DNA of 64,000 nt. Source: a bacterium. GTDB taxonomy: Bacteria; Patescibacteriota; Microgenomatia; UBA1406; GWC2-37-13. The stretch lies in the NCBI GenBank assembly GCA_021833625.1, contig JAKBEU010000003.1, positions 147,250-211,249 on the forward strand, given 5' to 3'. Below are positions 15,177 through 24,005 of this stretch, in pieces. The stretch's first letter is position 1. Each line of letters begins with the position of its first letter. Position numbers and translations under genes: made by a program. Under the pieces are notes generated by a model. The model was not told the DNA's origin and searched no databases. It was given only the letters and a program-made list of their open reading frames with translations.

Positions 15177-16157
15177 ATGGAAAAAGTTACGGCAAGAGCG
15201 CATTCCAACGTTGCTTTCATAAAATATTGGGGACGCAAAAACGAAGAACTTCGTCTTCCCACAAACGGCAGCATCTCCATGAATTTGAGCAATTTATTTA
15301 CGACAACAACAGTTGAGTTTTCTCCCGGCTTCACCTCTGACGAAATTTTTCTTAATGGAGAAAAAAATGAATTGATAAATAATCGTATTATTCAACATCT
15401 CGATAGGGTAAGAAAACTCAAAGGCTCAAGCCTTATGGCAAAAGTTGTTTCCCAAAACAATTTTCCAACAAGTACGGGACTTTCTTCCTCTGCATCCGGA
15501 TTTGCGGCGCTCACTCTTGCCTCTACAAAGGCGATAGGACTTAATCTCTCTGAAAGGGAATTGAGCATTCTTGCCCGCCAGGGTTCAGGATCTGCATGTC
15601 GGTCTATTCCGGACGGATTTGTTGAGTGGGAAAACGGGGAGACAAGCGAAACATCCTTTGCAAAGACTTTGTTTCCTGCTGAGTATTGGGACATTGTTGA
15701 TATAGTGGCTGTTGTAAGTAAGGATAAAAAAGATATCGCAACATCCGAAGGCCAAAGACGTGTCGATTCAAGCATTTTTTTCAAAACACGTCTGCAGGCA
15801 ATCGACAATAAAATAAAGTTATGTAAAAAATACTTGGAAGAAAAGGATTTCAACTCGTTTGGAAAACTGATAGAAATGGAGGCACTGGAACTGCACGCAA
15901 TTATGATTACCTCTTGGCCGGCCCTTCTCTATTGGATTCCTGCAACCATTACAGTCATGAAAGCGGTGCAACAATGGAGAAGAGAAGGATTGCCTGTCTT
16001 TTTTACCATCAATACTGGGCAAGATGTCCATATTTTATGCCAAAAAAAGGATGAAAATGAGTTACAAAAGAAAATTCAGGGATTGGGAATTGCAACGAAG
16101 ATAATAACAAATAACTCGTCAAAAGGAACCTACCTGTACGACGCTCATCTTTTTTAA
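15177..16157 (+). CDS. mvaD: diphosphomevalonate decarboxylase family, with changed catalytic loop
   Basis: 326 residues. Lys16 in FIKYWG, MNLSN, the ATP loop TGLSSSASG (100-108) and GSACRSIPDG (137-147) define the family, which makes IPP from mevalonate 5-diphosphate. The loop that normally reads DAGPN, with the catalytic Asp, is NTGQD here (279-283), so the usual Asp is Asn and an Asp sits four residues later. This may signal different substrate use (for example mevalonate 5-phosphate) or lower activity. It closes the mevalonate block; its stop overlaps the convergent pilin gene by 4 bp. Confidence 0.85.
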   Translation: MEKVTARAHSNVAFIKYWGRKNEELRLPTNGSISMNLSNLFTTTTVEFSPGFTSDEIFLNGEKNELINNRIIQHLDRVRKLKGSSLMAKVVSQNNFPTSTGLSSSASGFAALTLASTKAIGLNLSERELSILARQGSGSACRSIPDGFVEWENGETSETSFAKTLFPAEYWDIVDIVAVVSKDKKDIATSEGQRRVDSSIFFKTRLQAIDNKIKLCKKYLEEKDFNSFGKLIEMEALELHAIMITSWPALLYWIPATITVMKAVQQWRREGLPVFFTINTGQDVHILCQKKDENELQKKIQGLGIATKIITNNSSKGTYLYDAHLF

Positions 16158-16543
16158 GGAGTGGAGTTGATGGTGGGGAGCTTGAACTCCATATTGTTTC
16201 CTATTCCAAATTTTCCTCCCAGCACCGTCCCCATAATGACGTTAAACACGACAAAAACAACGACGACCAAGAGGAGTCCGATAACGGCGTTCATGATTTT
16301 GTTTTGAGCCTTGAGGACTTTTTCTTTTTCTCCCGATGAGCTAATCCAGTCAAATGCCCCCCAAAACAAATATATCATTGTGGCAATTGCCGCAACAAAG
16401 AAAAAAAGCTGAATTCCCATGGAGAGTATCTTTCCGATTGCAGCATTTGGGTCCGCCGCTGTATAAAGAGGATCATTTACCGGTGCATTTATCGTCCCAA
16501 TAACCGAACTTGTGTTTACGACGTCGCTGAGTAGATGTGTCAT
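16154..16543 (-). CDS. T4SS_pilin-type small membrane protein
   Basis: 129 residues. Two membrane helices (about 42-64 and 83-108) are separated by a charged loop, FDWISSSGEKEKVLKAQNKI, the signature shared with three other proteins in this window (16540-16854, 47866-48615, 56826-57143). The layout matches the CPR T4SS_pilin/TrbC-VirB2-like family. The N-terminus is Thr/Asn-rich. It is co-transcribed with the next pilin (4-bp overlap) and interrupts the isoprenoid region on the opposite strand. Confidence 0.75.
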   Translation of the reverse strand: MTHLLSDVVNTSSVIGTINAPVNDPLYTAADPNAAIGKILSMGIQLFFFVAAIATMIYLFWGAFDWISSSGEKEKVLKAQNKIMNAVIGLLLVVVVFVVFNVIMGTVLGGKFGIGNNMEFKLPTINSTP

Positions 16544-16854
16544 AGAGGCATGGTGATATGGAATAGATAACCCACAACTTTAGTAATGACAAAGGCAAGA
16601 ACGATAAGAAAAATCCCCATTATTGAATATGTCATAACGGCCTGTGCTTTTTTTATTTTTTCGGGAGCGCCTTCGCTTGTCAGATACATGAATGCGGCAT
16701 ATAAAAGCATGGCAAGAGTGAGAAACCCCCCCACAATCATAAAGAGGGGAATCAGTACATTTGTAAAAACACTTATCGAACTAAACTTTGCAACGGGGTT
16801 GACACTTGTGTTCCCAAAATCAACTTCTGCGTACACCGTTTGAATTAATTGCAT
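16540..16854 (-). CDS. T4SS_pilin-type small membrane protein
   Basis: 104 residues from the ATG at 16854, chosen because a good promoter ends 6 nt upstream; a longer frame to 16956 runs into the divergent uppS. An N-terminal signal-like stretch ending VYA, then helices at about 26-50 and 68-95 around the loop MYLTSEGAPEKIKKAQ. The same GAPEKIKxA loop recurs at 56826-57143. Family: TrbC/VirB2-like CPR pilins. Confidence 0.78.
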   Translation of the reverse strand: MQLIQTVYAEVDFGNTSVNPVAKFSSISVFTNVLIPLFMIVGGFLTLAMLLYAAFMYLTSEGAPEKIKKAQAVMTYSIMGIFLIVLAFVITKVVGYLFHITMPL

Positions 16855-16860
16855 GTCAAA

Positions 16861-16889
16861 ACTATAATGGATTTTTGAATTTGAGTCAA
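16861..16889 (-). promoter_or_regulatory. promoter of the pilin pair, leaderless
   Basis: On the minus strand, -35 TTGACT (16889-16884) and -10 TATAGT (16866-16861) with a 17-bp spacer. The ATG at 16854 starts 6 nt after the -10, so the mRNA should begin at the start codon. It settles the start choice for the pilin gene. Confidence 0.8.
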
Positions 16890-16922
16890 GCGAAGCGGTT
16901 ATTTTGCGGTATAATTTTAAGC

Positions 16923-17612
16923 ATGAATACAGCGACTGTTCCGGTTCATGTTGCAATCATTCCCGATGGAAATAGGCGATGGGCACAGACGCACAACCTT
17001 CCCACATTTGAAGGTCACAGAAAAGGGTATGATACAGCTAACGAGCTCATTCATACCGGACATCGACTGGGAATTTTAATAATGACGTTGTGGGCGTTTT
17101 CAACGGAAAATTGGAAAAGAGCTCAGGATGAAGTTGGCTATTTAATGCAATTGTTTGAAATGATGATAGAGAAGAATTTGAAAGAGGCCCATGAAGAGCA
17201 GACTCGTATAATCCATCTTGGGAGAAAAGACAGGTTAAAAGACTCATTGCTAAAAAAAATAACGAAAGCGGAGGAAGAAACAGCCCAATATAAAAAGCGC
17301 TATTTATGCATAGGAATAGATTATGGTGGAGAAGATGAGATAGTTCGAGCGATCAAAAAGGCATCTATATCTCCCGGTGATTGGACAAAAGAAAAATTAT
17401 TCAAATCGCTTGATACGGCAAATCTTCCTCAGCAACAAGTTGATTTAGTGATTAGGACAAGTGGAGAACAAAGAACTTCCGGTTTTATGCCACTTCAAGC
17501 CGCCTATTCAGAATATTATTTCAGCAATAAACTTTTTCCAGACTTTAGTTCAAAGGAATTTACAAAAGTTATTGAAGATTATTCATTAAGGAATAGACGT
17601 TTTGGCAAATGA
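16923..17612 (+). CDS. uppS: isoprenyl (undecaprenyl-type cis-prenyl) diphosphate synthase
   Basis: Elongates prenyl diphosphates in cis to the lipid carrier for cell-wall glycans. 229 residues. Catalytic IIPDGNRRWA (12-21), HRKGYDT, FSTENWKR and the closing RTSGEQRTSGFMPLQAAYSEYYF are all present. The start at 16923 lies 7 nt after a TATAAT (16910-16915), again leaderless. In the family the closing motif is usually RTGGE.RLSNFLLWQ; the variant here (TSGEQRTSGFMPLQ) is close. Overlaps the next gene by 4 bp. Confidence 0.92.
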   Translation: MNTATVPVHVAIIPDGNRRWAQTHNLPTFEGHRKGYDTANELIHTGHRLGILIMTLWAFSTENWKRAQDEVGYLMQLFEMMIEKNLKEAHEEQTRIIHLGRKDRLKDSLLKKITKAEEETAQYKKRYLCIGIDYGGEDEIVRAIKKASISPGDWTKEKLFKSLDTANLPQQQVDLVIRTSGEQRTSGFMPLQAAYSEYYFSNKLFPDFSSKEFTKVIEDYSLRNRRFGK

Positions 17613-18607
17613 AACAATTAGTTGTTTTTAAAAATAAATTTGACAAAGAATTGATACGTTATCTTGATAAAAAAGAAGGGGACATGAGAAAGTTAGATGA
17701 AAAAGGAGGGGAGATGGTGAAAAGTATAAAAACTTTTTTAGAATATGGAGGAAAACGGTTTCGTCCTGCCCTGTTCTACTTTGCGTATGAAAGTTTTGTA
17801 GAAAATAAAAAGATTCACGATCTTCAGTTTTCTTTCATTTTTGAACTATTCCATACATTCGCCCTTATTCATGACGACATCATTGATCATGCGCTTTTGA
17901 GAAGGGGAAATCCAACAATTCATATAAAATATGGTCTCCAAATGGGGGTTTTGTCAGGTGACTTTGCATTGACCTTAGTTGATGAACTATATCTCAACTT
18001 AATATCACAATCCAAACTTGAGAGTAGCAAGATTGATGAAGCAAACGAATTGTTTAATAAATATAAACAGGAACTTCTTGTTGGTCAATACTTGGATTGC
18101 ATCCATCTTGACAACCGGGAAAAAATAATGAAACTTAAAACGGCAGATTATTCATTTGTAAAACCTGTTTTATTTGCGCTTTTATTTACCAATGAAAGCA
18201 CGACAATAAAGCAAAAATGGCGAATGTTTCTTACCCGGCTTGGAATCGTTTTTCAACTAAAAGATGATTATGAGGGAGTGTTTTCTGATGAAAAACAAAC
18301 AGGGAAATCATCCTTGTCTGATACACAGGAAGGAAAGAACACCTACATTGTCGAGCTATTTAAAAAACGGGCGAATCAGGAGGAGCTGAAGCAATTCAAT
18401 TCTTTTTTTGGACGTCAAGAAATCTCTCAATTAATTTTTTTAGAATATCGAAAGCTTCTTGAAAAAAAACACATTAAAGAAGACGTGATACTAAAAATTA
18501 AGGCAGAGTGCGATGAGCTCGAAATGGAATTAAGGCAAGGAATGGGAAAATACACTCCATTTCATATGCTTCTGCAGGAAATTATAAATTATATAAACAC
18601 ATTCTAG
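17609..18607 (+). CDS. trans-polyprenyl diphosphate synthase
   Basis: 332 residues. First Asp-rich motif HDDIIDHALLRRG (FARM) and second QLKDDYEG, with GGKRFRPAL upstream. It condenses IPP with allylic primers; the residues before FARM (FHTFALIHDD) suggest a C15-C20 or longer product, not decided here. Coupled to uppS by ATGA, so the two prenyltransferases consume the IPP/DMAPP made by the operon upstream. Confidence 0.9.
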   Translation: MKQLVVFKNKFDKELIRYLDKKEGDMRKLDEKGGEMVKSIKTFLEYGGKRFRPALFYFAYESFVENKKIHDLQFSFIFELFHTFALIHDDIIDHALLRRGNPTIHIKYGLQMGVLSGDFALTLVDELYLNLISQSKLESSKIDEANELFNKYKQELLVGQYLDCIHLDNREKIMKLKTADYSFVKPVLFALLFTNESTTIKQKWRMFLTRLGIVFQLKDDYEGVFSDEKQTGKSSLSDTQEGKNTYIVELFKKRANQEELKQFNSFFGRQEISQLIFLEYRKLLEKKHIKEDVILKIKAECDELEMELRQGMGKYTPFHMLLQEIINYINTF

Positions 18608-18611
18608 ATTC

Positions 18612-19655
18612 ATGTTTAATCCTACATTTACCATAACAAACCAGATTCTCAATAATATTTCACGAATTGAAGCGGCAGAGGAGGTTATCCGAAACGCCCC
18701 GCTGCTTCCTTACTGGGAAAAGCAATTTAAGGAAGATGCCATTATCAGAGCTGCTCATCATGGAACCCACATTGAAGGGAATCAACTTCAGATGCAGGAA
18801 GCAAAGGACGTTCTTTTGGGAAAACAAGTGGTCGCACGCCCGCGGGATATCCAAGAAGTCATCAACTACCGCAAAGTCATAGAGTTTATCGATGAGGAAG
18901 CAAACAGAAAAATTGACAAAGTTACTGAGCAACTTATTCTCAAGCTTCACCGTATTGTGACGGAAAAAGTATTAAACGCAGATCTTTCCGGTCAATATCG
19001 ACTCAAACAGGTCATTATCCGCAACTCAGCAACGGGTGAAATAACTTTCCGACCCCCAACCCCTCTTGAGGTTCCCTTTCTGATGAAGGAATTCATCTAC
19101 TGGTTGAACAAACCGGAAAGCAATCAAATTCATCCCATTTTAAAGGCGGGGATTGCCCATCATGAATTTGTACGCATCCATCCTTTCATTGACGGTAACG
19201 GCCGCGTTGCGCGAGGACTCACGACATTATTGTTGCTTCTCGGAGGCTATGACATCCGACGTTTTTTTTCGCTTGAAGAATACTACGACAGGGATGCTGT
19301 GTCCTACTATGAGCACCTACAAAAAGCCTCGGCCGGAGACATGTCCTCATGGCTTGAATATTTCAGTTTTGGTGCTTCAGTTGAACTGACAAAAATAAAA
19401 GAGAAGATACAAAAATTATCGAAAGATCTGAAGCTGAAAGAAAAAATTGGAGGACAACAGATATTCCTCACGGAACGTCAAATAAAATTAATTGAGTATA
19501 TCCAGGAAGTGGGATATCTACAGAACAGGGCATTTAAGACGATCTTCCCCGATATTTCGGAAGACTCAGTGCTAAGGGATGTGCAGGATCTGGTAAAAAA
19601 GAATCTGATAACAAAGATAGGGAGCACAAAATCAGCCCGCTACGTCAGCGTCTGA
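18612..19655 (+). CDS. Fic-domain protein with C-terminal winged helix
   Basis: 347 residues. The active-site loop HPFIDGNGRVARGL (190-203) is intact, so it can probably transfer AMP or another nucleotide. An inhibitory-helix motif, GTHIEGN (51-57), sits upstream in the same chain, as in class II Fic proteins. Residues 285-347 look like a winged helix (ERQIKLIEYIQEVG ... ISEDSVLRDVQDLVKKNLI), common in autoregulated Fic proteins. Starts 4 bp after the prenyltransferase stop. Confidence 0.9.
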   Translation: MFNPTFTITNQILNNISRIEAAEEVIRNAPLLPYWEKQFKEDAIIRAAHHGTHIEGNQLQMQEAKDVLLGKQVVARPRDIQEVINYRKVIEFIDEEANRKIDKVTEQLILKLHRIVTEKVLNADLSGQYRLKQVIIRNSATGEITFRPPTPLEVPFLMKEFIYWLNKPESNQIHPILKAGIAHHEFVRIHPFIDGNGRVARGLTTLLLLLGGYDIRRFFSLEEYYDRDAVSYYEHLQKASAGDMSSWLEYFSFGASVELTKIKEKIQKLSKDLKLKEKIGGQQIFLTERQIKLIEYIQEVGYLQNRAFKTIFPDISEDSVLRDVQDLVKKNLITKIGSTKSARYVSV

Positions 19656-19658
19656 GTT

Positions 19659-21128
19659 TTATTTTCTCTTAAGTAGATGTATCCCTCCATATACCCCCCA
19701 CAGAAGAGGGAAGAGAAGAATTGCTGCATATTTATATATATTTTTCTGCGTGTCTGACAGGTCGGAGACGGGATAGGTTGATAATGATCGGGACCGGATG
19801 CCTACAAGTGATCCGTTCGAACTGAAAGTATCGATTGCATTGAGCACAAAATCCAGATTTCCGCTCCTTTGCCCGAGATATTTTTCGTATGCGAAACGGG
19901 AAGACCCGACAACTATCATTTTTCCGCCCTTTTTATTCTCAACGAGCGCCGCGAGCAATCTTGCCTTCAGATCAGTTGCTTTAGGCTGGGGAATTATGTC
20001 GGGGTTTAATACGAATGGTTCGCCCTGCGTCCACGCTCTTTGTGAGGAGAAGATGAGGGGCGATATCTTTATTCCGCTTTTTTGTGCAATTGCTACCTCT
20101 GAGACCCAGGGAAAAGAAAAATATTGAACGTTTGCAAACAAACCGGATTTTTCATCAAACGTATTTGTCCTGATCCAGAAAGGATAGGCAACTAAAAACT
20201 GCGACTGTGCATTCCCGAAGTTTACGTACTCGGCAGAAGTTGACAGAACAAGATTATTTTTAATCGTTGCGCCATATGTTGCAGTAAGTTCATTTATATT
20301 GTTGTTTGATAATGAGGCTCCCAACGTTTGTTCATCAACGGTTACCCCCCCGCTTAAGACCACAAGTTTTCCTCCCGATTCAAAATAAGATTTTAAAAGG
20401 GCTATCTCATCTGAGTCGTATTTTTGACTTTCCGGATCAAGAACAATTATGCTCGAATATTTTTTTATAAAATTGTTTTTGTCTTCTTCTTTAATTGTCT
20501 TCAATTGTACGGAGGTAATTGAATATTGCTGGGCTAATGCCTGTTTGAGAAGGAGAATGGGATCGGAATTAGTCTGCGCAAGACCCGCCTGTTCTCCGAC
20601 AATTGCGATTGCAGGAAGCTCCATGCGCGTCATTCTGAAAATTGCGGCAGTGAGATTGTATTCAAGGTTGGAATAGTCGGCCACTTGAGGAATAATTTCC
20701 GTCTTCCCCTCGTACGTAAGAACAATGCCAAAGTATGCGGTTGATACCTGGTATTTGTTTTGTTCCAGTTGAGAAAACTGCATTTGAGGGATGTTATAAT
20801 CTTTCACTTTTGTAGCTGCCTGTATGTCATTTTTCGGATCAAGAACGGTAACTGAAATATTTTTTCCGGTCTTGCGGTATTCCTGCAATAACTCAAGAAC
20901 ATCCGTTTTTAGCGGAAGTAATTTTGTCGGAAGGTCGGAAGAAAGAAAGACTTGTATGGTAAGTGGTTTGCCAATTGACCGAATGGTTTTTTTTGTTGCG
21001 GGGGAAAGTGTATAAGCACTATTTTTTGAAAAATCAAGGCGTGTCGGGAAAAAAGTAAAAACGAGAAATCCTATGACTGAGAAAGCAAGAATGAATGCTA
21101 TTTTTGAAATATTCTTTATAATTTTCAT
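19659..21128 (-). CDS. GldG-like ABC-transporter auxiliary protein
   Basis: 489 residues. A membrane helix near the N-terminus, then a large extracytoplasmic domain with PTRLDFSKNSAYTLSPATKKTI and the LVVLSGGV region characteristic of GldG/ABC_transp_aux proteins, and a second C-terminal helix (YAAILLFPLLWGVYG). The ATG at 21128 is preferred to an upstream frame reaching into the permease. Together with the permease and ATPase below it forms a Gld-type exporter; substrate unknown. Confidence 0.8.
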   Translation of the reverse strand: MKIIKNISKIAFILAFSVIGFLVFTFFPTRLDFSKNSAYTLSPATKKTIRSIGKPLTIQVFLSSDLPTKLLPLKTDVLELLQEYRKTGKNISVTVLDPKNDIQAATKVKDYNIPQMQFSQLEQNKYQVSTAYFGIVLTYEGKTEIIPQVADYSNLEYNLTAAIFRMTRMELPAIAIVGEQAGLAQTNSDPILLLKQALAQQYSITSVQLKTIKEEDKNNFIKKYSSIIVLDPESQKYDSDEIALLKSYFESGGKLVVLSGGVTVDEQTLGASLSNNNINELTATYGATIKNNLVLSTSAEYVNFGNAQSQFLVAYPFWIRTNTFDEKSGLFANVQYFSFPWVSEVAIAQKSGIKISPLIFSSQRAWTQGEPFVLNPDIIPQPKATDLKARLLAALVENKKGGKMIVVGSSRFAYEKYLGQRSGNLDFVLNAIDTFSSNGSLVGIRSRSLSTYPVSDLSDTQKNIYKYAAILLFPLLWGVYGGIHLLKRK

Positions 21129-21129
21129 A

Positions 21130-21831
21130 TTATCCTCGTTTTTGTAAATCCATAACGGTGAGTTTGAAGAACAGGAACGAAAGGCCGACGAAGTAGAATA
21201 ATGACCGGAGATCAACTACCCCTTTTGCAAAATTCTGCATGTGAAGGAGGGGGCTTACAAACAGAAGAATGTCCTGAATGAATCGGGGAAGAATGTTTGC
21301 AAGAAAATCGGACGATAGTGTCGTTGCAATAAACAGCACGAGGACAGAAACGAGAAATGAGGCGATTTGATTAGAGATTTTGCTGGACAAGTAAACGGAA
21401 AAAGCGACATAGGAGGAAGAAAGAAGGAATAATCCTACGTAGCCAACCACTATTTCAGGAATAAAGAGTTTTGAGACGCCTCCAAGAACCAAAGGAACAG
21501 AAAGGGTGAGAAGAAGTGCTCCCATTGTAACAGTAAGAAGGCTGAGCATTTTTGCAAGCACGACATCCTGTTCGGAAATGGGAAGCGTCATCAATACTTC
21601 TATGGTGTTCGTTCTTTTTTCCTCACTGAAGCTGCGAATGGCGAGAGCCGGGATGAAAATAAAAAGGAGCCACGGAATGACGCCAAAAAAAGGCTTCATG
21701 GACGCGGAGCCGACAACAAAGACATCTTTCATAAAGAGATAGTTCGCAAACAGGGCAAACAAAAGGGGAACAACGTACCCGACGGGATTATTTAGATATT
21801 GCATCATTTCTTTTTTATAGAGTGCTTTCAT
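21130..21831 (-). CDS. ABC-2 type permease (GldF-like)
   Basis: 233 residues with six hydrophobic helices. The N-terminal MKALYKKEMMQYLNNPVG and the segment RSFSEEKRTNTIEVLMTLPIS are standard for ABC-2 permeases of the gliding-protein GldF type. Overlaps the ATPase gene by 4 bp and ends 1 bp before the GldG-like start. Confidence 0.88.
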   Translation of the reverse strand: MKALYKKEMMQYLNNPVGYVVPLLFALFANYLFMKDVFVVGSASMKPFFGVIPWLLFIFIPALAIRSFSEEKRTNTIEVLMTLPISEQDVVLAKMLSLLTVTMGALLLTLSVPLVLGGVSKLFIPEIVVGYVGLFLLSSSYVAFSVYLSSKISNQIASFLVSVLVLFIATTLSSDFLANILPRFIQDILLFVSPLLHMQNFAKGVVDLRSLFYFVGLSFLFFKLTVMDLQKRG

Positions 21832-22511
21832 GATTTTTTTACTAATTTTTTAAACAGTTTTTCAACTGACCCTTTTCCTCTTGGTTTTTCCCCATCAAAC
21901 AACAGTTTTCCTTCATTAATGATGAGCAGGCGTGTGGCGACGTCATCAATTTCCGAGAGAATGTGTGTCGAAAAAACAATAATGTGCTTGTTTGACAGTT
22001 TGATGATGAGTTCCTTGATGACATCCTGTTCTATCGGATCAAGGCCGGAGGTCGGTTCATCAAGAAGGAGAATGTCCGGATTTCCACAAAGAGCCGCGGC
22101 AAGACCTACCCGTTGTTTATATCCGCGCGAAAGATGCTCTATGTGTTTTTCCGTCATATCCGCAATATGAAGCTCTTTCAGTATTGCCATAAGGTTCTTT
22201 TCATGTTTGACTTGCGCAATAAATCGCAAATATTCAATAACTTTCATGTCAACGAGAAGAGGATTGTTTTCGGGGAGATATCCTATGTGAGAGAGAACCT
22301 CAAGTCGTTTGTTGTTCGGGTCATTCCCAAAAACGGAAACGGTCCCTTTGGTCGGCTTTAAGTAGCCCGACATGAGGCGGAGTGTCGTTGTTTTTCCAGC
22401 ACCATTTGAGCCGACAAATCCAACAATGTCTCCTTTTTTTATCGTGAAAGAAAGAGAGGAGGCTGCCTCCTTCGCATCGAATTTTTTCGTTACATTATGA
22501 AACTCTATCAT
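21828..22511 (-). CDS. ABC transporter ATP-binding protein (GldA-like)
   Basis: 227 residues. Walker A GSNGAGKTT, signature LSRGYKQRVGLA, Walker B ILLLDEPTSGLDP and an H-loop FSTH are complete. First gene of the three-gene exporter operon. A TATAAC (22525-22520) lies 8 nt before the start. Confidence 0.9.
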   Translation of the reverse strand: MIEFHNVTKKFDAKEAASSLSFTIKKGDIVGFVGSNGAGKTTTLRLMSGYLKPTKGTVSVFGNDPNNKRLEVLSHIGYLPENNPLLVDMKVIEYLRFIAQVKHEKNLMAILKELHIADMTEKHIEHLSRGYKQRVGLAAALCGNPDILLLDEPTSGLDPIEQDVIKELIIKLSNKHIIVFSTHILSEIDDVATRLLIINEGKLLFDGEKPRGKGSVEKLFKKLVKKS

Positions 22512-22573
22512 AGGAATAGGTTATACCAAAAAAAGAACCTGAGGTCAATACGTAACCGTCTTTGAGGGTGATT

Positions 22574-23167
22574 TTATCTTGCTTTCTCAAATTCTTCCTC
22601 AACGATGTCCCAGTTCATATTCTCAAAAAAAGCATCGACATAACTTCCTCTATTCACGCCATAATCAACGAAGTATGCATGCTCGTATGTGTCAAGTGCA
22701 ACGAGGGGTGTCGTCTTCCACAATGCATATGTGTTTTGGGAATCCCCGATGTGATTTATCAGTCTTTGTTCTACGCTGTTCCAGACGGTCCATACCCATC
22801 CGCGTGCACTTAAAGCAGACGCTTTCATGTCCGTCTTATACTTTTCAAATGATCCGAAATCTTTCTCTATTTGATTCAAAAGTTTGCTACTCGCCGTCCC
22901 CCCATTTCCTCCAAGATGCGAGAAATAGATTTCATGATTTATGACTCCTCCCCACGCAAAGCTAAGCTCTGTTTTAAGTGATCTTACGGTTGAAAACACC
23001 TGATTCGCTTTTGAAAAATCCTCCTCAGTGAGCGCCTTCAGTTTTTCCGTAATTTCATTATATTTGTTAACATATCCCGTATAAAGCTTTAAATGATCTT
23101 CGACTGTTTTTTTTGATATTCCTTTCATGGAAAACAATGTCTCACTAAATTCTTTTGATTGTACCAT
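22574..23167 (-). CDS. sodA: iron/manganese superoxide dismutase
   Basis: Detoxifies superoxide. 197 residues from the ATG at 23167; an in-frame GTG farther up lies inside the promoter. Metal ligands are visible: His in DHLKLYTGYV, His in NHEIYFSHLG, Asp and His in ALDTYEHAYFVDYG, plus the RGWVWTVWN strand. Whether Fe or Mn is used is not decided. Presence of SOD implies exposure to oxygen. Confidence 0.93.
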   Translation of the reverse strand: MVQSKEFSETLFSMKGISKKTVEDHLKLYTGYVNKYNEITEKLKALTEEDFSKANQVFSTVRSLKTELSFAWGGVINHEIYFSHLGGNGGTASSKLLNQIEKDFGSFEKYKTDMKASALSARGWVWTVWNSVEQRLINHIGDSQNTYALWKTTPLVALDTYEHAYFVDYGVNRGSYVDAFFENMNWDIVEEEFEKAR

Positions 23168-23174
23168 AGTATCT

Positions 23175-23226
23175 ATTACTAATTGAGTAATAGAAGTAGT
23201 ATTGCACACTATTTTTTACAAGTCAA
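23175..23226 (-). promoter_or_regulatory. SOD promoter with palindromic operator candidate
   Basis: -35 TTGACT (23226-23221) and -10 AATACT (23203-23198, preceded by TG) are 17 bp apart. Between the expected start site and the ATG lies an inverted repeat ATTACT-5-AGTAAT (23175-23191), a plausible repressor site. This gene, unlike most here, would have a leader of about 20 nt. Confidence 0.6.
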
Positions 23227-23234
23227 TACGCAAA

Positions 23235-23987
23235 TTATCGAAGCAGATCCGGGCGGATACGGAGCGTCAATTCAAACGATTTTTGCAACTGCCACTTTTT
23301 TATTTTTTTTGGATCGCCGGAAAGCAATATCTCCGGCACTTTTTTTCCTTCGAACTCATCAGGTCTCGTATATTGGGGATATTCCAACAGTTTGATTTCT
23401 TTTATTCCTTTTTTTTGCAGTTCAAGAAGAGCGGGGTCCTCTCCGAGTAATTCAATAAGCAAAGAAATAGAGACAGGGGAGAAACTCTCCTCAACTGTCG
23501 CATTTTCTTTTTTTAACACCCCGGGAAGAAGCCGGACAACTGCATCACAGATAGAAGCAGCGGTAAGTTCTCCACCCGTTAAAACAAAATCCCCCAAAGA
23601 TATTTCTTCATTTATATAATCTGAGAAACGCTCGTCAAACCCCTCATAATGTCCGGCAAAGATAACAAGCTCATCAAGCTTTGCCAGTTCACCCGCTTTT
23701 TTTTGCGTAAACGTTACCCCCCGTGCGGAGGTAAGAATGACGTGGGGTTTGGTGACGGTCGTCTTTATCGAGTCGAGTGATTTTTTGAGAACATCAACGC
23801 AAAGTACCATTCCGGCTCCACCTCCATACGGCCGTTCGTCAACGGTTCCGTATGAGTCGCGTGCGAAATCGCGTAAGTTTATGACGTTGATTTCAACAAT
23901 CTTTTTTGTCCGTGCTCTTTTGAGGATTGAGTCGTCCACAAATCCCTCAATCATCTTGGGGAAGAGGGTAACAATGGTAATTTTCAT
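23235..23987 (-). CDS. trmD: tRNA (guanine-N1)-methyltransferase TrmD
   Basis: Methylates G37 of tRNAs that read CNN codons. 250 residues. The knotted SAM site is seen as DERPYGGGAGMV, GHYEGFDERFSDYI and LGDFVLTGGELTA, and the C-terminal part has LEYPQYTRPDEF. Divergent from yidD across a shared -10 palindrome. Confidence 0.95.
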   Translation of the reverse strand: MKITIVTLFPKMIEGFVDDSILKRARTKKIVEINVINLRDFARDSYGTVDERPYGGGAGMVLCVDVLKKSLDSIKTTVTKPHVILTSARGVTFTQKKAGELAKLDELVIFAGHYEGFDERFSDYINEEISLGDFVLTGGELTAASICDAVVRLLPGVLKKENATVEESFSPVSISLLIELLGEDPALLELQKKGIKEIKLLEYPQYTRPDEFEGKKVPEILLSGDPKKIKKWQLQKSFELTLRIRPDLLR

Positions 23988-23992
23988 TTGAG

Positions 23993-24002
23993 TATAATTA
24001 TA
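23993..24002. promoter_or_regulatory. shared divergent -10 palindrome between trmD and yidD
   Basis: TATAATTATA at 23993-24002 reads as TATAAT on both strands. On the plus strand it lies 7 nt before the yidD ATG (24006), on the minus strand 9 nt before the trmD ATG (23987). The two promoters must compete for RNA polymerase. Confidence 0.65.
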
Positions 24003-24005
24003 CCA

